Of a stretch of DNA of 64,000 bases, positions 63,586-64,000 are shown in pieces. How positions within the stretch are numbered: the first letter of the stretch is position 1; the number at the start of each line of letters is the position of its first letter. Where the stretch lies: positions 1 to 64,000 of the forward strand of contig NZ_JALEGT010000049.1 of the NCBI RefSeq assembly GCF_022763305.1. Reading direction: 5' to 3'. The DNA comes from Marivita sp. (GTDB lineage Bacteria > Pseudomonadota > Alphaproteobacteria > Rhodobacterales > Rhodobacteraceae). The notes beneath the pieces are model-generated. The model did not search any database. It worked only from the letters and a program-made list of their open reading frames with translations, and was not told the DNA's origin. A program made the position numbers and the translations under genes.

Positions 63586-64000
63586 GCTGCCGCCTCCATT
63601 CTCGGGTGGCGGTAGACGGTCGCGACCTTGTCCCGGAGCGTGATGTCGGGCTCGCGTACCGCGCCCATGCGAAGCGCCAAAGCCTGCGAGCGGGCGTTGT
63701 CCGGTGCGATGAAACTGGGCAGGTGGGTCAGCCCCAGATGTGTCGCGGCGGCCTGACGCGCGGCCATGGCGGCCTCATAGGCGATGCCCTTGCCTTCGTG
63801 TTCGGCGGTCACGGCATAACCCAGTTCGGGCTCCGGCCAGTCCATCGGGTGGAAGATACCGGCAAAGCCGATGAAGGTATCATCGCCCTTGAGCGTGATG
63901 TGCCATTGTCCATGGCCCCGCAGATGCCACTGTCCAAGACCGATCATCAGCATGCGACCTACATCAAGCGGTTCCGCCGGGCCGCCGTTATAGCGGCTCC
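63582..64000 (-). CDS. GNAT family N-acetyltransferase (3 of 3), truncated by window edge
   Basis: Only the C-terminal part is visible. The frame stays open to the window edge (reading SRYNGGPAEPLDVGRM before the internal methionine), so the true start lies beyond 64000. The acetyl-CoA loop is in TAEHEGKGIAYEA and the helix AARQAAATHLGL follows. The region LGLTHLPSFIAPDNARSQALALRMGA is a family feature. It is coupled to copy 2 by ATGA. Confidence 0.8.
   Translation of the reverse strand, partial: SRYNGGPAEPLDVGRMLMIGLGQWHLRGHGQWHITLKGDDTFIGFAGIFHPMDWPEPELGYAVTAEHEGKGIAYEAAMAARQAAATHLGLTHLPSFIAPDNARSQALALRMGAVREPDITLRDKVATVYRHPRMEAAA

Noticed and set aside
1-64000. tRNA, rRNA, riboswitch or tmRNA genes
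   Set aside because: I looked for cloverleaf and conserved motifs by eye and saw none; a covariance-model search would be decisive and was not possible.

Overview
This 64 kb, GC-rich stretch looks like core chromosome of an alphaproteobacterium of the order Rhodobacterales (Roseobacter type). The reasons are a MipZ division-site ATPase (54.0-54.8 kb), a bifunctional RelA/SpoT homologue of the RxKD class, peptide deformylase copies beside fmt, an SMC protein of the short alphaproteobacterial type, a rpsP-rimM-trmD-rplS block in the order usual for Proteobacteria, and several small proteins known mainly from this order. Genes are packed tightly. Many junctions use start-stop overlaps (ATGA, GTGA, TTGA, TGATG), so translational coupling is common. 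I found no tRNA, rRNA, insertion sequence, prophage, toxin-antitoxin pair, CRISPR array or defence island.

Layout. 0-9.2 kb: folC-accD, a DMT exporter, a TauE/SafE permease, a LeuT-like membrane protein, and ilvD with a coupled lipoprotein and two conserved hypotheticals. 9.3-17.9 kb: a polyamine module made of a PotFGHI-type putrescine ABC transporter, an FAD-dependent amine oxidase, a class III omega-aminotransferase and two GntR/FCD regulators. Two near-identical palindromes sit in front of potF and of the aminotransferase. 17.9-30.4 kb: a long minus-strand housekeeping run (moaE, moaD, pgsA, recO, DUF1491, era, DMT exporter, rnc, lepB, acpS, membrane hydrolase, pdxJ, DUF2062, rsh, rpoZ, folK). 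30.5-36.8 kb: NYN-domain protein, YqaA-like protein, MFS carrier, cytochrome c, ispH, DEAD-box helicase. 36.8-43.4 kb: a plus-strand run with LysE-type exporter, DUF3429, methyltransferase, rnhA, TRIC channel, then def, a degenerate def paralogue, fmt and two small membrane proteins; a PatB-like C-S lyase faces the other way. 43.4-51.4 kb: universal stress protein, SulP transporter, glutathionyl-hydroquinone reductase, an atypical receiver protein, a secreted hypothetical and smc. 51.6-57.1 kb: a polytopic membrane protein behind two ATTC-N8-GAAT boxes, an HpcH/HpaI aldolase, mipZ, a zinc-ribbon membrane protein, rpmE and rplS. 57.3-64 kb: trmD, sulfotransferase-like protein, rimM, MipA/OmpV porin, rpsP, chorismate mutase, and three consecutive GNAT acetyltransferases, the last running off the window.

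How the parts work together. The potF-I cassette would import putrescine, and the oxidase and aminotransferase would break it down, with the nearby GntR protein as the obvious candidate regulator. The 18-30 kb run joins lipid synthesis (pgsA, acpS), ribosome and RNA maturation (era, rnc), secretion (lepB), cofactors (moaDE, pdxJ, folK) and stringent control (rsh, rpoZ). The def-def2-fmt group handles N-formyl-methionine chemistry. The rpsP to rpmE block makes ribosomal proteins and their maturation factors but carries several non-ribosomal insertions.

The most notable signals are regulatory or evolutionary rather than a wholly new system: tandem sulfur-repressor-like operators before an uncharacterised membrane protein, a deformylase paralogue that has lost catalytic residues, a paired palindrome around a polyamine regulator, and a palindromic intergenic repeat inside the transporter operon.
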